Positions 24,025 through 32,077 of a DNA stretch of 64,000 nucleotides are shown here, piece by piece. Source of the stretch: Paenibacillus sp. PL91 (lineage in GTDB: Bacteria > Bacillota > Bacilli > Paenibacillales > Paenibacillaceae); NCBI RefSeq assembly GCF_012935325.2, contig NZ_JABBYG020000010.1:62001-126000 (forward strand), given 5' to 3'. Each line of letters opens with the position of its first letter. Positions within the stretch are counted from its first letter, which is position 1. The translations under genes and the position numbers were made by a program. The notes under the pieces were generated by a model that worked only from the letters and a program-made list of their open reading frames with translations, was not told the origin of the DNA and did no database searches.

Positions 24025-25578
24025 TTATTTGAACCAGATGCCGACTAAAGGAATACGTTTTATATCATGCCGGTCAATGATTTTCATCAACACCATGAGC
24101 AGCAAATAAACAATTACGCTTGCAGCGCAAGCGAGAATCAAATTGATCCACTCTGCCGGCAGCGGCTGGCGATTCATCGTAAACCGCGCTGCTGCTCCCA
24201 TGATGAGCATCGCCGCGCCTACCTTTACAAAATCAATAATTTTCATATGAAAGCCGATAAACCGGAGAACACTAATGCCATGCAAAACCGTGACGAGCAC
24301 GATGTTCACATTAATGGCGATTAAAGCTCCGTATATGCCGAAGTCGGGATCTGATGCGAGCTGTACGATAAGAACCAGCTTGACGATGGCGCCGATCAAC
24401 GTGTTGATTAGGGCAGTTCCTGGCTTGTTGAGTGCTTGAAGCGCGGCTTGAAGAGGCGCTTGCAAGTAAATAAAAATGCCGACTGGAGCTATGAGCTGCA
24501 GCATCGGTGCTATTTCTGTGTGATTATAAAGAATGCGGCAGATCGGCTCAGCAAACAAGGTCATGATGACAACAAAAGGAGCGCCTGAAACAAGGGCAAG
24601 CCTTAACGATTGGTGAAGCCGCTTATGAATCAAGGCGTTATCGCCGTTTGCTGCTGCCTCCGAAAGAGAAGGGACTAACGATACGGCAAGGGAGTAAGTT
24701 AAGGCAGTCGGCAAAAGCAGGAGAGGGACGATCATACCTTGAAGAGCGCCATACTGCGCGGTTGCGATGCCTGTTGCGATACCGGCAGCCGCCAAGCTAC
24801 GCGCGGTAAGAATAGATTCTAGCAAATAGGAGAAGGAGCCAACCATACGGCTTCCCGTTACCGGTATCGACAAGCCAAGCAGCCTGCGCAGGACGGGCTC
24901 ATTTTTTGCAGAGTTTGGGTGATTTGCTAAGGCTTCTTTAATCCGTGATTTGTCGCGATAATATTTCCAAAGAAGCACGGCTAAGCCGCCGATCTCCCCC
25001 ACAACAGCGCCAAGCATAGCGCCCGCAGCCGCCCATTCGAGTCCTAGAGGAAGCAGCATGTAAGCAAAAGAGAGCGATGCAATGATGCGAAGAATCGTTT
25101 CAACGGTTTGAGATACTGCAGTAGGTATCATGTTTTGTTTGCCTTGAAAGTAACCGCGGTAAACCGAGGAAATACCTATGATAAGCAATAGAGGAGTCAT
25201 AACCATAAATGTACGGTATACGCGGGCATCCGGCAGTACATGCTTCATGATCCAAGGGGCACATAGCAGCATTACGGCTGTCATCAAAATACCAAGCGAG
25301 GTAACAAGTGCCATCGCCGTTCGGAAAATGTATTTCACGCGTGCGGAATCGCCCTGCGATTCGGCTTCCGCGATCCATTTTGCAACGGCTAGCGGTATCC
25401 CTCCAGTAATGATGGTAAGCATAACGGTTAGAAACGGATAACTGAGCTGATATAACCCGACGCCTTCTGCGCCAATTATGCGAGGAAGCGCGATGCGCGG
25501 CACGAAGCCGAGCAGGCGGTTAATAATGCCAGCAGCAAGTAAAATCATGGCTCCCTTAATAAAGGTTTGCTTCGTCAT
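24025..25578 (-). CDS. spoVB: Stage V sporulation protein B (MOP/MATE flippase)
   Basis: Polytopic protein of 517 aa in the polysaccharide-flippase branch of the MOP superfamily; SpoVB is required for spore cortex formation and is thought to move lipid-linked precursors. About 14 hydrophobic segments are visible, with the family N-terminus GAMILLAAGIINRLLGFVPR and YRGYFQGKQNMIPTAVSQ. It is encoded on the minus strand between the yrzE-like/DUF421 genes and comN, the same neighbours as in B. subtilis. ATG start with AGAGGG 9 nt upstream. Confidence 0.92.
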   Translation of the reverse strand: MTKQTFIKGAMILLAAGIINRLLGFVPRIALPRIIGAEGVGLYQLSYPFLTVMLTIITGGIPLAVAKWIAEAESQGDSARVKYIFRTAMALVTSLGILMTAVMLLCAPWIMKHVLPDARVYRTFMVMTPLLLIIGISSVYRGYFQGKQNMIPTAVSQTVETILRIIASLSFAYMLLPLGLEWAAAGAMLGAVVGEIGGLAVLLWKYYRDKSRIKEALANHPNSAKNEPVLRRLLGLSIPVTGSRMVGSFSYLLESILTARSLAAAGIATGIATAQYGALQGMIVPLLLLPTALTYSLAVSLVPSLSEAAANGDNALIHKRLHQSLRLALVSGAPFVVIMTLFAEPICRILYNHTEIAPMLQLIAPVGIFIYLQAPLQAALQALNKPGTALINTLIGAIVKLVLIVQLASDPDFGIYGALIAINVNIVLVTVLHGISVLRFIGFHMKIIDFVKVGAAMLIMGAAARFTMNRQPLPAEWINLILACAASVIVYLLLMVLMKIIDRHDIKRIPLVGIWFK

Positions 25579-25785
25579 AATTAGATACCCTCTTCTCTAT
25601 CATGGAATAGCTGGTTAGCTTCTGCCTCGCATTAGACGAAGCTATGAGACAGGCCGGTACTATCATCTTTATGCGCGGCATGTCCGATTCCATGTCATGC
25701 ATTTTGCCGATTGCGATATATTTGGGCAGGAATATGGCAAAGACATAGCGAATAGAAGGGTAGACAAGCTTTTAGGAGGCGCAGC

Positions 25786-26025
25786 ATGGCAGACGAAGAG
25801 TTAAGCCGTATGATCGAGGAGCTATGCAACAGCAAGGCGGAGGAATTTCAATTGATTGGCTATGAGCATGTTACAGGCCAAGAGGTTTGGGAATGCGTTA
25901 GCGAGAAATACAATAAAACAGGACAACCTGAGCTTCACGAACTAGTGAACGATATTTTATCTCTAAAGGTTATGAAATTCATGAATTTCATGACGATAAG
26001 CGCATACAAAGGAACCCAATTTTAA
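25786..26025 (+). CDS. comN: ComN-like post-transcriptional regulator (YrzD)
   Basis: Small protein of 79 aa with the family features KAEEFQLIGYEHVTGQEVWECV and ILSLKVMKFMNFMTISAYK. In B. subtilis ComN (YrzD) regulates comE mRNA and is placed at poles or septa by DivIVA (established for B. subtilis, inferred here). Good ribosome site AGGAGG 7 nt before the ATG. Neighbours spoVB and secD match B. subtilis order. Confidence 0.85.
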   Translation: MADEELSRMIEELCNSKAEEFQLIGYEHVTGQEVWECVSEKYNKTGQPELHELVNDILSLKVMKFMNFMTISAYKGTQF

Positions 26026-26050
26026 AGTAGAGGGTTTCTTTTTTTTTTGA
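26009..26050 (+). terminator. Terminator at the end of comN
   Basis: AAGGAACCC pairs with GGGTTTCTT (one wobble), followed by ten T. The 5' arm lies inside the last codons of comN and the T tract forms the -35 of the secD promoter. Confidence 0.8.
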
Positions 26051-26075
26051 CTCGATTTTACCACGTCTGTATAAT
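26047..26075 (+). promoter_or_regulatory. Sigma-A promoter of secD-secF
   Basis: TTGACT (26047-26052) and perfect TATAAT (26070-26075) with a 17-nt spacer, 35 nt before the secD start. Confidence 0.86.
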
Positions 26076-26109
26076 AGGAATATTGAGATCATAAGGGGGA
26101 TTTAGACGT

Positions 26110-27342
26110 ATGTTCGGGAAGAGAATAATTGCCTTCCTTGCGATCGTAGTCATTATGTTTGGCGTTATCGCTTGGACAAGCCCATCGCTAGTAAAAGATG
26201 TAAGGCTAGGCCTTGATTTAAAAGGCGGATTTGAGGTTTTGTACGAAGCTTCGCCACTTGAAGGTGGACAGGCGGTTACACCTGAGTCGCTGAAAGAAAC
26301 GGCAAGAAGCTTGGAGAAAAGGATTGACGAGCTTGGTATTGTGGAGCCTGAGATTACGACTGAAGGCACCAACCGGATTCGTCTGAGACTAGCAGGCGTT
26401 GAGAATGAGAACGAAGTAAGAGAGATTCTTGCAAAACCTATCAACCTGACGTTCCGCGGTCCTGACAACAAAATCGAGCTTGATGGCAGTGATTTCAAGC
26501 CAAACGGCGCGGGTATCGGTTACGACAACTTAAGCAAGCCGTTCGTTACAATCGAGCTTAAAGACGCAAAAAAATTCGAAGAAATTACGACCCGCTTGAC
26601 GGGCAAATATTTAGCAATTTACCTCGATGACAAAGAGCTGTCCAGACCGAATGTTAATTTTCCGATTTCCGGCGGATCTGCTCAAATCTCTGGTGATTAC
26701 ACGGTAGATGAAGCTAATGAACTTGCTGATATGATCAACCTGGGCTCTTTGCCGCTCAAGCTGACTGAAAAATATACCCAATCCGTAGGCGCTAAGCTCG
26801 GTCTTGCATCCCTTAAGGATACAGTTGAAGCGGGCATTATCGGTACGGTCATTATTTTGGTATTCCTAGTTATCCTGTTCCGTATTCCAGGCGTCGTTGC
26901 CGGTATTACGGTCATTACGTATACGTGGCTCTTGATCGTTGTATTCAATTTGATGAATGCTACCTTAACCTTGCCTGGTATAGCGGCCTTCGTACTCGGT
27001 ATCGGTATGGCGGTCGATGCGAATATCATTATGTATGAGCGGATAAAAGAAGAGATTCGCAGCGGCAAAAGCTTGCTGTCCTCGCTGAAGTCAGGCTCAA
27101 AAAACTCGTTCCGTACAATTATGGATGCCAACATTACGAATATTATTGCGAGTGCTGTGCTTTATTACATCGGCAATGGCGCGATTCGAGGCTTTGCGCT
27201 GACGATGATCTTCAGTATTCTAGTAAGTATGCTTACGAATATTTTCTTGTCGAGATTGTTGATTATGCTGCTTATTAAGAGCAATCTGTTTACAAAACCA
27301 AGCTATTACGGCGTGAAGGAGGCAGAAATCCGTGAACTTTAA
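26110..27342 (+). CDS. secD: Protein translocase subunit SecD
   Basis: RND-type membrane protein that uses the proton gradient to assist late steps of Sec export. The 410-aa product has an N-terminal membrane anchor followed by the signature GLDLKGGFEVLY, a large extracytoplasmic P1 domain, then membrane segments TM2-TM6 with GLASLKDTVEAGIIG, AAFVLGIGMAVDANIIMYERIKEE and a family C-terminus. SecF is a separate gene here, overlapping by 11 nt, whereas B. subtilis has a fused SecDF. Confidence 0.97.
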   Translation: MFGKRIIAFLAIVVIMFGVIAWTSPSLVKDVRLGLDLKGGFEVLYEASPLEGGQAVTPESLKETARSLEKRIDELGIVEPEITTEGTNRIRLRLAGVENENEVREILAKPINLTFRGPDNKIELDGSDFKPNGAGIGYDNLSKPFVTIELKDAKKFEEITTRLTGKYLAIYLDDKELSRPNVNFPISGGSAQISGDYTVDEANELADMINLGSLPLKLTEKYTQSVGAKLGLASLKDTVEAGIIGTVIILVFLVILFRIPGVVAGITVITYTWLLIVVFNLMNATLTLPGIAAFVLGIGMAVDANIIMYERIKEEIRSGKSLLSSLKSGSKNSFRTIMDANITNIIASAVLYYIGNGAIRGFALTMIFSILVSMLTNIFLSRLLIMLLIKSNLFTKPSYYGVKEAEIREL

Positions 27343-28246
27343 TACAAAGATTCGTTATGACTTTATTGGGAACCGCAACAAGTTCTTTCTGTTCTCAATC
27401 ACGTTAACTGTACTAGGCATTTTGTCTTTGCTTTTCTTTAGTCTCAATTTCGGCGTTGATTTCAAGGCTGGAACGAATATGGATATTTTGGTAGGCAAGG
27501 CCATTACGCAGCAGGATGCCAAAGAAATTCTTGTGAAAGCAGGAATCGAGGACATTACGCCTACGGTTGGCGGTACAGGAAACGAACGAGTTTCCGCTCG
27601 TTTTGACGAGGTGCTTACACAAGCCAAAATCGTAGAAATCCAAGAAGGCTTTAAAGCAAAATACGGCGACCAAGTATCCTCAGAGGTTAACGTCGTATCC
27701 CCGGATATGGCACAGGAGCTTGGGATCAAAACAATATGGGCGATTCTTATCGCGAGCGTTGCGATTATGATCTATGTAATGATCCGCTTTGAATGGCGCT
27801 TTGCGCTGGCTGCGAACATCGCGATTTTGTATGATGCGTTTGTCGTTGTTGCGCTATTTTCGATTTTCCGACTCGAAGTGGATCTACCTTTCATCGCGGC
27901 TGTTCTAACGACGATCGGTTACTCCATCAATGATAAAATCGTTATTTTTGACCGGATTCGCGAAAATCTGCGCTTCGGTCAATTCAAAAACCGCGATCAG
28001 CTTGCAGAGATGGTAAACGCAAGTATTTGGCAAACGATGGCGCGTAATATTTATACAGTATTAGCGGTGCTGATCGTTGCGGTTTGTTTGTTCATTTTCG
28101 GAAGCGAATCAATCAAGCTGTTCGCGCTTGCGAAAATTATCGGTCTTACGAGCGGAGCATATTCGTCGATTTGTATCGCGAGCCCGCTGTGGCTTCTTCT
28201 TAAAGGGAAGCAAAAGCAGAAGGTCGCTGTTAAACCGACAGCGTAA
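27332..28246 (+). CDS. secF: Protein translocase subunit SecF
   Basis: Partner of SecD (304 aa). Signature LNFGVDFKAGTNMDI after the first membrane segment, then a short periplasmic-type domain, and the conserved TM block ALAANIAILYDAFVVV, TTIGYSINDKIVIFDRIRENLR. GTG start inside the end of secD implies translational coupling. The gene is followed by a two-unit hairpin repeat array rather than a terminator. Confidence 0.97.
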   Translation: MNFNTKIRYDFIGNRNKFFLFSITLTVLGILSLLFFSLNFGVDFKAGTNMDILVGKAITQQDAKEILVKAGIEDITPTVGGTGNERVSARFDEVLTQAKIVEIQEGFKAKYGDQVSSEVNVVSPDMAQELGIKTIWAILIASVAIMIYVMIRFEWRFALAANIAILYDAFVVVALFSIFRLEVDLPFIAAVLTTIGYSINDKIVIFDRIRENLRFGQFKNRDQLAEMVNASIWQTMARNIYTVLAVLIVAVCLFIFGSESIKLFALAKIIGLTSGAYSSICIASPLWLLLKGKQKQKVAVKPTA

Positions 28247-28262
28247 TCGAGTAGAGCATTCC

Positions 28263-28336
28263 ATGCTTACGAAGTAGGTTTGCATTCGCAAACCTAAGCA
28301 CATGCTTACGAAGTAGGTTTGCATTCGCAAACCTTT
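28263..28336 (+). repeat. Two-unit hairpin repeat array between secF and the CDF gene
   Basis: Two nearly identical units with a 39-nt period, each ATGCTTACGAAG-T followed by stem AGGTTTGC/GCAAACCT with ATTC loop. The second unit runs directly into TTTAGGAGGT, the ribosome site of the next gene. Same family as 5738-5850 and 57456-57570. Confidence 0.92.
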
Positions 28337-28347
28337 AGGAGGTACAA

Positions 28348-29265
28348 ATGTCAACCACACAGCGATATGCAAAAGCAGAGTCCGCAAGCTGGGCCGGCTT
28401 ATGGGGAAACATGCTGCTGGCACTATTTAAAGGCGTAATAGGTTGGTTGTCAGGAAGCAAGGCGCTGCTTGCGGATGCATTTCGAACGGCAGCCGAGGTT
28501 GCTGCAGGCGTTATTGCAATATCAGGTTTACGGGCTAGCCGTCAGCGCAAAATGGCAAAACCAAATGCGCCATCGGAAGCTGAGGATACGAGGGGAGAAG
28601 CTGCGACTACGATTTTATTGTCAGTCGTGCTTCTCATCATTGGGCTCGAAATCGGCATTTCCGCAATCAGGGATATTTCCAATGGCGTGACAAGCTCGCC
28701 CCACTGGAGCGCGATCGCGGCGATTGCTCTGTCTTTAATCGTTCAGCAGCTATTTTTTCCTTCAAAGGAGCGCTTGATGGGCCTTTATTGCTCTGCGGCT
28801 GCTTTGGTAGGAACAAGCGGAGCCATCATTGGCAAAATGCTGTCAATTCCGGTGCTGTACTATTTTGATCCGGCTGCTGCAATCGTCATTGCTGTCATCG
28901 TCGTAATCAACGGCTACAGAATGGCTACCGTCTTCATTCGCAAAGACGGCAATGGCGACGTCTCGGATGAAAATCCCGATGAGCTGATGCAGCTTGTACA
29001 GCGCGTTGAAGGAGTCGTCACCGTGCAATCGATGCGAGCGAGAGAGCATGGACATTATGTCATAGCAGAAATGGTAATAAGCGTTAACCCGCGTATTTCT
29101 GTTCTTGAGGGTCATGAGATTGCGAAACGGGTAAAGCAGCTCGTTATGAAACGTTTTATACATGTGACGGATGTTTCGATTTATGTTGAGCCATATGATC
29201 CTGGTTATCCGTACAAGTCCAATCATGATCCGAATCAGGAGCAGATGCCGACACTGCTGCAATAA
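28348..29265 (+). CDS. CDF-family membrane protein lacking canonical metal ligands
   Basis: Product of 305 aa with the cation-diffusion-facilitator plan: six membrane segments (about 15-215) and a cytoplasmic C-terminal domain (about 220-292) with GHYVIAEMVISVNP, VLEGHEIAKRVKQL and VSIYVEPY. In typical CDF zinc/iron exporters, helix 2 and helix 5 each carry an HxxxD-type site. Here helix 2 reads GSKALLADAFRTAAEV (His to Arg, Asp to Glu) and helix 5 reads CSAAALVGTSGAIIG with neither His nor Asp. The fold is clear; metal export by the usual site is doubtful. A similar gene before recJ is common in this group. Strong AGGAGG site provided by the repeat array. Confidence 0.82.
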   Translation: MSTTQRYAKAESASWAGLWGNMLLALFKGVIGWLSGSKALLADAFRTAAEVAAGVIAISGLRASRQRKMAKPNAPSEAEDTRGEAATTILLSVVLLIIGLEIGISAIRDISNGVTSSPHWSAIAAIALSLIVQQLFFPSKERLMGLYCSAAALVGTSGAIIGKMLSIPVLYYFDPAAAIVIAVIVVINGYRMATVFIRKDGNGDVSDENPDELMQLVQRVEGVVTVQSMRAREHGHYVIAEMVISVNPRISVLEGHEIAKRVKQLVMKRFIHVTDVSIYVEPYDPGYPYKSNHDPNQEQMPTLLQ

Positions 29266-29297
29266 GAACTGCCAACAGCAGGAGAGGAGAAAGCAAC

Positions 29298-31310
29298 ATG
29301 ATTCAAAGGAAGACAAGATGGGCTGTAGCGCCATGGTCTTTAACCGATGAGGATAAAGCGAAAAGTTTAGCTTCCAGTCTTAGCGTGCCTCCGCTTGTAG
29401 CAAGGCTGCTCGTGCAGCGCGGCTATGAAGACGCTGAAGCAGCGGAGCGTTTTTTGCGAGGCGGAATGGAGCATTTCCATGATCCTTATCTATTGCTAGG
29501 AATGAAGGCAGCTGTCGAACGGATTAAAAGGGCAGCTGATAGCAACGAGAAAATTCGGATTTATGGCGATTATGATGCCGACGGCGTCTCAAGCACTTCA
29601 TTATTGGTACATTTATTTCGTACTCTACAATATAATTTTGACTATTATATTCCTCATCGCGCCTTAGAAGGTTATGGATTGAACAAAAAAGCGATCGAGC
29701 TTGCGGCTGAGGAAGGAATCGGCTTAATCGTTACGGTCGATACAGGCATAAGCGCTGTTCAAGAAATTGAATATGCGAAGCAGCTTGGCATCGACGTTGT
29801 CGTCACCGATCACCATGAGCCGCCCGATCAAATCCCGCAAGCGAGCGCAGTCGTTAATCCGAAGCAGGAGGGCTGCGAATACCCGTTTAAAGGGCTCGCG
29901 GGCGTTGGCGTCGCATTCAAATTGGCGCACGCCTTGCTGGAGCGGCCGCCGCTGGAGTGGGCAGACATCGTCTGCCTCGGAACGATTGCCGATTTAATGC
30001 CGCTTAAGGACGAGAATCGTATTCTGGTGAGGTATGGCCTTGAGAGGCTGAGCAGTCATACAAGCGTAGGCTTTCGGGCTTTAGCGGAGGCAGGCGGCAT
30101 CGAGCTGGAGGGTCTCACCGCGACAAGCGTAGCTTTCGGAATGGCGCCTCGCATTAATGCAGCTGGGAGACTGGATCATGCGAAGCGTGCGGTTGAGCTG
30201 CTGACGACCGAGGATTACGACAATGCGATTTTGGCGGCAATCGGGTTGGACAGCTTAAATAAGGAACGACAGCGCGTAGTTGAGAGTATCGTGAGAGAAG
30301 CGGAGCAGCAGTGGCAGACAAAGGTTGCGGAGGCTGAAGCGGCTGGAACTAATTCGCCGCCTGTTATCGTGCTTGCAGGCGAAGGCTGGAATGTGGGCGT
30401 CATCGGTATCGTCGCTTCGAAGCTGCTTGAACGAAATTATAAGCCGGTTATTATTCTTGGCATCGATGAACAGACGGGGATGTGTAAAGGCTCTGCGCGC
30501 TCCATAGAGGGCTTTGACCTGCATGCCGCGCTTACAGCCTGCGACGAGCTGCTCGATCATTACGGCGGTCATCAGGCTGCTGCGGGCATGAGCCTCCATC
30601 GCGATCGCTTGCTAGCGCTCGAAGAACGGCTTGGCGCACTTGCTTCCGAATGGCTAAGTGCTGATGATTGGATTCCAAAAACATCGGTTGACCTCGTATG
30701 CTCGGTAAACGAGGCTACGCTTGAGACGATTACTGAGCTCTCTCAGCTGGAGCCTTTCGGGATGGGAAATCCTTCACCTAGGCTGCTATTCCACCGGACG
30801 GAGCTGGCAGAAAGGCGTACAATTGGCAAGGAATCGAAGCACCTGAAGCTGTCGCTCGGCAGCGGACGCCGTGCTTTGGATGGAATTGGCTTTAGCATGG
30901 GCATGCTGGCGGATCAACTAAAGCCGGGCTGTAAAATCGATGTAATTGGAGAGCTGTCCGTCAACGTTTGGAATGGTCAGCGCAAGCCGCAGCTTCAGCT
31001 GCATGATGTCCACTATGATCCTGCGGCGGCTGATTTTCCGGAGCGCGAGCATTTCGGGAAAGTCTATCAACAGCTAAAGCAGCTTGGGCAAGCGCCGCTG
31101 GAAGGATTAAACGCTCGCTTATCTGAGCAAAGCGGTTTATCCTTAGAGACGGTGGAGCTCATGCTGGGTGTGTTCGAGGAGCTGCAGTTCATTGACCTCA
31201 GAAATGGTCAAATGATTGCAGCCGCGTCGCCGCAGAAACGAGATTTATCTGCTTCAGCCAGGTATAGATCGGCTAAACAGCAATTTGAAGCATCACAATT
31301 ATCTGTATAG
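29298..31310 (+). CDS. recJ: Single-stranded-DNA exonuclease RecJ
   Basis: 5'-3' ssDNA exonuclease in recombination and mismatch repair. The 670-aa product has the DHH-family motifs: GDYDADGVSSTSLL, VTVDTGISA, VVTDHHEPP, and DHHA1-region GGHQAAAGMSL, followed by an OB fold (about 460-560) and an extra C-terminal domain (about 570-670) as in Firmicute RecJ. Neighbours apt and relA downstream match B. subtilis. Confidence 0.96.
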   Translation: MIQRKTRWAVAPWSLTDEDKAKSLASSLSVPPLVARLLVQRGYEDAEAAERFLRGGMEHFHDPYLLLGMKAAVERIKRAADSNEKIRIYGDYDADGVSSTSLLVHLFRTLQYNFDYYIPHRALEGYGLNKKAIELAAEEGIGLIVTVDTGISAVQEIEYAKQLGIDVVVTDHHEPPDQIPQASAVVNPKQEGCEYPFKGLAGVGVAFKLAHALLERPPLEWADIVCLGTIADLMPLKDENRILVRYGLERLSSHTSVGFRALAEAGGIELEGLTATSVAFGMAPRINAAGRLDHAKRAVELLTTEDYDNAILAAIGLDSLNKERQRVVESIVREAEQQWQTKVAEAEAAGTNSPPVIVLAGEGWNVGVIGIVASKLLERNYKPVIILGIDEQTGMCKGSARSIEGFDLHAALTACDELLDHYGGHQAAAGMSLHRDRLLALEERLGALASEWLSADDWIPKTSVDLVCSVNEATLETITELSQLEPFGMGNPSPRLLFHRTELAERRTIGKESKHLKLSLGSGRRALDGIGFSMGMLADQLKPGCKIDVIGELSVNVWNGQRKPQLQLHDVHYDPAAADFPEREHFGKVYQQLKQLGQAPLEGLNARLSEQSGLSLETVELMLGVFEELQFIDLRNGQMIAAASPQKRDLSASARYRSAKQQFEASQLSV

Positions 31311-31359
31311 AGTTTGATAATTTAAACTAATTTGTTGAAATGGAAAGGGTTGACCTCTT

Positions 31360-31887
31360 GTGTCCAACACGCAATATAACTTCAAAGATTACATTCGGGT
31401 AATTCAAGATTTCCCGCAGCCAGGAATCCGTTTTAAAGACATTACAACGCTTCTGAAAGACGGCGGAGCCTACCGCGCTGCCATCGAAGAAATGCGCGTT
31501 GCTGTTCAGGACATGAAAATTGACATCATTGCTGGACCTGAAGCGCGCGGCTTTGTAGTTGGCGCTCCGCTTGCACTGGCGCTTGGCGTAGGCTTTGCTC
31601 CAATCCGCAAAAGCGGCAAGCTTCCAGGTGAAACGATTACGGCTACTTACGATTTGGAATATGGCAAGGATCAGCTTGCTATGCATAAGGACGCTATAAC
31701 ACCAGGCCAACGCGTTTTGATTGCTGATGATTTGCTGGCAACTGGCGGCACGATTGCAACCTCCATTAATTTGATTCGCCAGCTTGGCGGCGAAGTGGTT
31801 GGTGCAGCATTCCTAATCGAGCTTTCGTATCTTACGGGGCGCGAGAAACTTGAAGGAATCGACGTGTTCTCCCTAATGACTTACTAA
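31360..31887 (+). CDS. apt: Adenine phosphoribosyltransferase
   Basis: Salvages adenine to AMP using PRPP. The 175-aa enzyme has the N-terminal FPQPGIRFKDITTLL, GPEARGFVVGAPLA and the PRPP-binding motif VLIADDLLATGGT. GTG start after TTGT; a GGAAAGG site lies upstream. A terminator follows. Confidence 0.97.
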   Translation: MSNTQYNFKDYIRVIQDFPQPGIRFKDITTLLKDGGAYRAAIEEMRVAVQDMKIDIIAGPEARGFVVGAPLALALGVGFAPIRKSGKLPGETITATYDLEYGKDQLAMHKDAITPGQRVLIADDLLATGGTIATSINLIRQLGGEVVGAAFLIELSYLTGREKLEGIDVFSLMTY

Positions 31888-31920
31888 TAAATGAAACGGT
31901 AGGAACCGTCTCTAAATACG

Positions 31921-31960
31921 CCGCCTGTCCCCTCTATCGCGAGGGCAGGCGGTTTTATTT
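31921..31960 (+). terminator. Terminator after apt
   Basis: Stem CCGCCTG-(T)-CCC / GGG-CAGGCGG with a T-rich tail. Confidence 0.9.
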
Positions 31961-31982
31961 TATTACAGTAGCTCTCCAGTAG

Positions 31983-32012
31983 TTGACGTGGTGCCGCTAT
32001 AACAGGCATAAT
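31983..32012 (+). promoter_or_regulatory. Probable promoter of relA
   Basis: TTGACG (31983-31988) and CATAAT (32007-32012) with an 18-nt spacer, between the apt terminator and relA. Confidence 0.55.
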
Positions 32013-32077
32013 ATTATAAAAACTCGGAAAACGCATGAATGGGATCCGCCAGGAGTGTAAACAGAAAGGGACGTTTC

